From Desulfurococcales archaeon (GTDB taxonomy: Archaea; Thermoproteota; Thermoprotei_A; Sulfolobales; Desulfurococcaceae): a DNA stretch of 9,019 nucleotides. Shown one piece after another: positions 6,158 through 9,019 of the stretch. The first letter of the stretch is position 1, and each line of letters opens with the position of its first letter. The position numbers were made by a program, and so were the translations under genes. Location: assembly GCA_027064845.1 (NCBI GenBank), contig JAMOPC010000371.1:1-9019 (forward strand), in the 5' to 3' direction. The notes under the pieces were generated by a model, which worked only from the letters and a program-made list of their open reading frames with translations, searched no databases and was not told where the DNA came from.

Positions 6158-6304
6158 TCAGTAAGGCACAGGATCGTCTTCTATTGGGTCGCCGCCAGGC
6201 TGGTTAATAGAACCAGCTATTGATATTATTCCCATAATTAATGGCACTACTAAGGCAATTATTTTAATAGCTTTAACTAGTTTTTTGAACGTATTGACTT
6301 TCAT
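6158..6304 (-). CDS. 48-residue peptide with one hydrophobic helix and acidic tail (unknown)
   Basis: Small ORF not recognised as any known family. Residues 1-14 are basic (Lys2, 7, 8, 11, 14). Residues 15-31 are a hydrophobic helix (IIALVVPLIMGIISIAG). The tail GSINQPGGDPIEDDPVPY is acidic and proline/glycine-rich. The charge pattern predicts N-terminus inside and tail outside. Ser28-Ile29-Ala30 could serve as a signal peptidase site that would release an 18-residue peptide. Support for expression is a GGTGA site 5 nt before the ATG, its own gap on both sides, and a T-run after the stop. It lies between the NUDIX unit and atpD, all on the same strand. A role as an accessory membrane peptide of the ATPase is possible but only guessed from position. 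The short length means a chance ORF is not excluded. Confidence 0.6.
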   Translation of the reverse strand: MKVNTFKKLVKAIKIIALVVPLIMGIISIAGSINQPGGDPIEDDPVPY

Positions 6305-6309
6305 GTTTT

Positions 6310-6314
6310 TCACC
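6310..6314 (-). promoter_or_regulatory. Ribosome binding site of the 48-residue peptide gene
   Basis: GGTGA on the minus strand, 5 nt before the ATG at 6304. It is a full core match to the archaeal anti-SD and the main reason to regard this short ORF as a gene. Confidence 0.6.
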
Positions 6315-6378
6315 AAGTATATAATTTGTAAAACTGGTATCTCTATGTTTTCCTAATGAGAAAAGGTGTGATCATGAA

Positions 6379-6395
6379 GGTAAAAAATATAAACC
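6379..6395 (-). terminator. Possible T-run terminator (or TATA box) after the NUDIX/unknown pair
   Basis: Minus-strand GGTTTATATTTTTTACC starts 1 to 2 nt after the TAA of the 119-residue gene and contains six consecutive T. Archaeal termination often uses such T-runs. The flanking AAGGT and ACCTT could pair as a weak 5-bp stem. The TTTATAT inside could instead be the TATA box for the downstream 48-residue gene, with a leader of about 55 nt. Sequence cannot separate the two readings. Confidence 0.4.
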
Positions 6396-6396
6396 T

Positions 6397-6756
6397 TTAA
6401 ATAATTTTCGACTCCAAAATTTCCTCTAAGAAGAACTCATAAGTATTATCTCCCTTTCTATACCTATATATAGCGTAATAAACAGGCTTCGAACTGCCAG
6501 CAGAATAAATCGCGATAACCAAAGTATGTTCACAACCTGGTCTTTCCTCTTCAACAATATCACATAAGGTTTTATCTTCGAGAACAGAGGCTTCATAACC
6601 ATAGGCTTCTAAAGCATTATTTAGCATTACTGGGAGACGTTCCATTAGGTAATTGTCAATTATGTCTATGTATTCACGAGTAGTCCAGTCACTAGGTCCT
6701 TCAAAGTAGACTTTTATATCAAGTATTCTTTTCAACTTACTCTTTTCGTCTAACAT
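6397..6756 (-). CDS. Conserved-looking protein of unknown function, 119 residues
   Basis: Not recognised. The soluble, mixed alpha/beta protein has a beta strand with KVYFEGPSDW (15-24), an acidic helix YIDIIDNYLMERLPVMLNNA (29-48), then two hydrophobic strands HTLVIAIYSA (77-86) and KPVYYAIYRYR (90-100), and a final acidic helix. It contains two cysteines (65 and 75) and no obvious catalytic motif or membrane span. The ATG at 6756 is 2 nt after the NUDIX stop (TAATTATG) with GGGAG about 10 nt upstream. A longer frame from 6786 would only overlap the NUDIX gene. The tight spacing indicates co-translation with the NUDIX hydrolase, so a related nucleotide-metabolite role is a guess from context only. 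Confidence 0.75.
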   Translation of the reverse strand: MLDEKSKLKRILDIKVYFEGPSDWTTREYIDIIDNYLMERLPVMLNNALEAYGYEASVLEDKTLCDIVEEERPGCEHTLVIAIYSAGSSKPVYYAIYRYRKGDNTYEFFLEEILESKII

Positions 6757-6758
6757 AA

Positions 6759-7304
6759 TTAGTCTTCTCCCTCTTTTCTTTTCCACATATAATGAGCGTA
6801 ATAAAGTATAAGCATAGCGGATTTAAGGTCTCGTATTTCATTTGATTTTATCATTTGAATAGCATCATTAACAGAAACAACAATTGGTGTAATAACCTCA
6901 TATGGTTCAGGAGCCATCCCTACATATTCGAGTTGTCTCGCAATAAAGAAATGCATTCTCTCTGTACTATATCCTGGTGTCGGATAATAGATCCCTACAT
7001 CGATTAATTCACGCGGTTCATAGCCTGTCTCTTCTATTAATTCTCTAATTGCAGCATCTCTGATCGATTCTCCCTCCTCAACAACACCTGCGGGAACTTC
7101 ATAAATAAAATCATCTATGGCTGCTCTATATTGGCGAATAAGAATGATCTGATCAGATCTCAGAACCGGAAGTATAATTACACTATCAGGAAAAACAACA
7201 ACATCTCTCTCAATAGCTCTTTCATCAATTTTTATTTTCTTCCTAATCACATCAAACCTTAAACCTTTGAACAGTTTCTTCTGATCGATAGTTTCTATTT
7301 TCAT
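6759..7304 (-). CDS. NUDIX hydrolase, ADP-ribose pyrophosphatase type
   Basis: Predicted to hydrolyse ADP-ribose or a similar nucleoside diphosphate sugar to AMP plus a phosphosugar, using divalent metal. The 181-residue protein carries a perfect NUDIX box at 73-95: Gly73, Glu79, then REL with Arg87-Glu88, Glu91-Glu92 and Gly94. Proline residues at 108 and 110 in YYPTPGYSTE lie about 15 residues beyond the box, a feature used to assign ADP-ribose pyrophosphatases. IRQYR (56-60) and YEVPAG (68-73) are also typical of the NudF-like group. The ATG at 7304 is preceded by GGTGA 9 nt upstream. It is the first gene of a two-gene unit and is divergent from the plus-strand HTH gene. Exact substrate is inferred from family motifs. 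Confidence 0.92.
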   Translation of the reverse strand: MKIETIDQKKLFKGLRFDVIRKKIKIDERAIERDVVVFPDSVIILPVLRSDQIILIRQYRAAIDDFIYEVPAGVVEEGESIRDAAIRELIEETGYEPRELIDVGIYYPTPGYSTERMHFFIARQLEYVGMAPEPYEVITPIVVSVNDAIQMIKSNEIRDLKSAMLILYYAHYMWKRKEGED

Positions 7305-7440
7305 TCTTATGTTTCACCTTATTTATTAGAAGAATTTATTTTCACTAAATAAATAGTATTATCATTCGCTATAATAATTTAATAATTAGATATAAAAAAT
7401 ATATATTCATGGATTATTCCATAAAAGTGGTAAAAGAGAA
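7305..7440. promoter_or_regulatory. Divergent intergenic region with two candidate promoters
   Basis: This 136-nt AT-rich gap separates the NUDIX gene (minus) and the HTH gene (plus). For the minus side, CTATTTATTTAG (7356-7345) could be a TATA box with a start near 7325 and a short leader containing GGTGA (7318-7314). For the plus side, GATATAAAAAATATATA (7389-7405) could be a TATA box with a start near 7420. The plus leader shows only a weak RBS (GTGGTAAAAGAGAA). No small ORF with a convincing RBS is seen here. The shared region would allow the HTH protein to regulate both sides, which is inference. Confidence 0.45.
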
Positions 7441-8619
7441 ATGTTGGAGCAGGTATTTAAATCATTTAACAAGATATTATCTGATCGTAGAATAGGAGCA
7501 TTCATAGATTCGCTTAAGTATATTTCAAACATCGGATATTATACAGCTATAGAGAAAGAACTTGGATTTAGACAGTATTCAGTCTCGAACTTAGTTGAAA
7601 AACTTAGAAATCAGGGAATAAGTTTCTCGGCTCATCCAGATTTTAGGAACTTAGGCCTTATGAATATGCATGTTATTATAAACAATAACCTCATAACATT
7701 GGATAAACTTAAATATAAAGAATGGTTGAGGTTCTTTGCTCATACATCTATACCTGTAGGAACGGTAATATCATATTATTTACCATTTAATTTTAAGAGA
7801 GAATTATCTCACCACATTACGAAAGCAATTAAAGAAATAGTTCCTTCTAATGAAAATGTTTATTTTGTCATATATGAGCATAATGTAAGACTTCAACCAG
7901 CATTAACCCGCTATACATTTAATGATCATCCTCTTATAAGAGGATATAAAGTTGATGAATTATTTCGTATGTTTGATAAAATATATAACGAAATAGATGC
8001 AAATTCGATGGAGGAAGACGAGCCGCCATTTAGTATGCCTGGTGATATGGTAGATCTTTTGCTTATTAAGGAATTTGAATTAGATGCTTTTAGTAATTTA
8101 TATGTTTTGGCCAAGAAACTTGGCATTCCATTAAAAACATTAAATAAACATCTATATTCTCATGTTATTAACCGACAAATGCTTAGAGGTGTTTATTTAA
8201 AGGCCGGAATGTTTTATAGGTTATTCAAAGTATTTTATGATATTGTTATTGAGACAAAGAATAGAAAAGTATTCTTGTCATTATTACGCTTTATACCAGA
8301 TTTAGAGTTATCAATAGGTATGCAGTATACTAGCCTGAAAGCTACCAAATATGTTGTTCATACTACTATTATAAAGCCTTTGAAAGGTTTTGATCCTATT
8401 ATTTCTTTCTTTTATCAACTTCATACTGACGGCTTAATAAATAAAATACTTACTTATGTTATCTTGCCGTCTAGTGTTAGAAAGTATAGTATTCCATATA
8501 TGAATTTTTATCAAGATGAGCGTAGATGGGATCTTGATACTGAGAAAACACATGCCTTATTCGAGAAGAGATTTGCCAAAGCTGCTGCTAGGCACAGAGA
8601 GCTTATAAAGAAGAAATAA
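7441..8619 (+). CDS. Putative DNA-binding protein with two winged-helix-like units
   Basis: Not assignable to a named family. The 392-residue soluble protein looks like an internal duplication. Unit 1 has an HTH-like segment around 34-60 (AIEKELGFRQYSVSNLVEKL) followed by an alpha/beta part to about 165. Unit 2 has a second HTH-like segment around 217-245 (LYVLAKKLGIPLKTLNKHL) followed by a similar alpha/beta part to about 365. Both units end in a VR...P...Y.F pattern: VRLQPALTRYTF (149-160) and VRKYSIPYMNFY (346-357). An acidic linker (186-196) joins them and a basic helix (377-392) closes the protein. The arrangement resembles Lrp/AsnC-like architecture (HTH plus ligand domain), but that is my inference. 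The ATG at 7441 has a weak RBS. It is divergent from the NUDIX gene. Confidence 0.7.
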   Translation: MLEQVFKSFNKILSDRRIGAFIDSLKYISNIGYYTAIEKELGFRQYSVSNLVEKLRNQGISFSAHPDFRNLGLMNMHVIINNNLITLDKLKYKEWLRFFAHTSIPVGTVISYYLPFNFKRELSHHITKAIKEIVPSNENVYFVIYEHNVRLQPALTRYTFNDHPLIRGYKVDELFRMFDKIYNEIDANSMEEDEPPFSMPGDMVDLLLIKEFELDAFSNLYVLAKKLGIPLKTLNKHLYSHVINRQMLRGVYLKAGMFYRLFKVFYDIVIETKNRKVFLSLLRFIPDLELSIGMQYTSLKATKYVVHTTIIKPLKGFDPIISFFYQLHTDGLINKILTYVILPSSVRKYSIPYMNFYQDERRWDLDTEKTHALFEKRFAKAAARHRELIKKK

Positions 8620-8632
8620 GTTTTTGTTTATT
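8620..8632 (+). terminator. T-rich terminator candidate after the HTH gene
   Basis: GTTTTTGTTTATTG follows directly after the TAA of the 392-residue gene. T-runs without a stem are common archaeal terminators, and a new candidate promoter lies just downstream, consistent with an end of transcription here. Confidence 0.4.
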
Positions 8633-8658
8633 GTAAGAGTTATATTTCTATGAGCAAG

Positions 8659-8671
8659 GTATTTTTATAAG
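8659..8671 (+). promoter_or_regulatory. Candidate TATA box and RBS of the right-edge membrane protein
   Basis: GTATTTTTATAAG contains a TATA-like TTTTTATA about 32 nt before the ATG at 8698, so transcription could start near 8690. GGTG at 8688-8691, 6 nt before the ATG (with GGAG adjoining it), is the likely ribosome binding site. A very short leader would include this site only partly. Confidence 0.4.
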
Positions 8672-8697
8672 AATAGCTTGGGGTCTCGGTGTAGGAG

Positions 8698-9019
8698 ATG
8701 AATAGTAAGTTATATACATTTGTATTTTCAGTTTTCTTCAGAGGATTTGTTTTAGGGATATTGGCTTTGTTTATAATTTTGTTTTATTTCGGATATACAC
8801 CAGTAAATACTGTTGATTTTCTCGCCTCGGTTTTTATTGAAATTGGTTCTTTAAATAATTCTGTGATACACATTATTACTCCGCTTTTTCTACTTGTTTT
8901 GTTTATAATAGTCTTTGTATATTCTATAAGAAAAGAGCGTTTAGTTATGGGTATTGTTGGTTTTCTTGGTAGGTACTCATTTATATTAAGTGTTATTGTC
9001 GTTGTTTGTTCTCTTATTG
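8698..9019 (+). CDS. Multi-pass membrane protein, N-terminal 107 residues (cut by right edge)
   Basis: Open reading frame running off the window. It is not recognised. The visible part is strongly hydrophobic, with probable membrane helices at about 8-31, 57-76 and 84-107. Charged residues are few: Lys4 and Arg15 near the first helix, and RKER (78-81) after the second, which suggests that this loop is cytoplasmic. The loop 33-55 (containing Asp40 and Glu48) is then likely external. The ATG has GGTG 6 nt upstream. An in-frame ATG at 8650 meets a stop after six codons, so it is not the start. It could be a small integral membrane protein or the start of a larger transporter; nothing in the visible part decides this. 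Confidence 0.75.
   Translation, partial: MNSKLYTFVFSVFFRGFVLGILALFIILFYFGYTPVNTVDFLASVFIEIGSLNNSVIHIITPLFLLVLFIIVFVYSIRKERLVMGIVGFLGRYSFILSVIVVVCSLI

Noticed and set aside
6374..6400. Eight-codon plus-strand ORF with a good GGTGTGATC site before its ATG
   Set aside because: The peptide (MKVKNINL) is too short to support, the region is explained as the minus-strand terminator or promoter, and no following plus-strand gene exists for it to act as a leader peptide.
7926..8126. Minus-strand frame of 66 codons inside the HTH gene
   Set aside because: It lies wholly within a well-formed longer gene on the other strand, has no convincing RBS and matches no family I know.
1..9019. tRNA, rRNA, insertion sequence or CRISPR array
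   Set aside because: No cloverleaf with a GGTTCRANNC-like arm, no rRNA segments, no transposase reading frame with terminal repeats and no regularly spaced repeats were found on reading either strand.

Overview
The window is AT-rich (roughly one third G+C by eye) and carries most of an archaeal A1AO-type (V/A-type) ATP synthase gene cluster. Ribosome binding sites are of the archaeal GGTG/GGTGA type, TATA-like promoter boxes are visible, and TTG and GTG starts occur. The low G+C, the archaeal gene families (UPF0216, subunit H, archaeal-style subunit I) and the gene order suggest a thermophilic crenarchaeon of the Desulfurococcales, possibly Staphylothermus-like. The genus is an inference from content and composition, not a match that could be searched.

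Layout. The minus strand is transcribed from right to left. From 7304 to 6397 lies a two-gene unit: a NUDIX hydrolase of the ADP-ribose pyrophosphatase type and a tightly linked 119-residue unknown protein. Next comes a 48-codon ORF (6304-6158) encoding a peptide with one hydrophobic segment and an acidic tail. After an AT-rich leader of about 190 nt containing a 12-bp perfect inverted repeat, the ATPase cluster runs from 5963 to the left edge: D, a UPF0216 protein, H, I (a), K (c), E, C, F and the first 55 codons of catalytic subunit A. Subunit B is not present and probably lies beyond the left edge. Most junctions are very tight (TAATG, GTGA, 1 to 16 nt gaps). The only two wider gaps inside the cluster lie before K and before A, and they share a TTWAAAACATGTAT element.

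On the plus strand, from an AT-rich divergent region (7305-7440), a 392-residue protein with two winged-helix-like units is read to 8619. It is followed by the start of a multi-pass membrane protein cut off by the right edge.

How the genes work together. Subunits A, D, F, C, E and H belong to the soluble head, central shaft, collar and peripheral stalks; K and I form the membrane ion channel. The K subunit is a double hairpin that retains the complete set of Na+-coordinating residues known from Enterococcus hirae NtpK (Leu, Thr, Gln / Gln / Glu) and has no carboxylate in its first hairpin. This predicts a Na+-translocating rotor with one ion site per four membrane helices. That is the strongest biological prediction in the window. 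The peptide gene, the paired-HTH protein and the cluster's internal promoter-like elements are the least explained parts.
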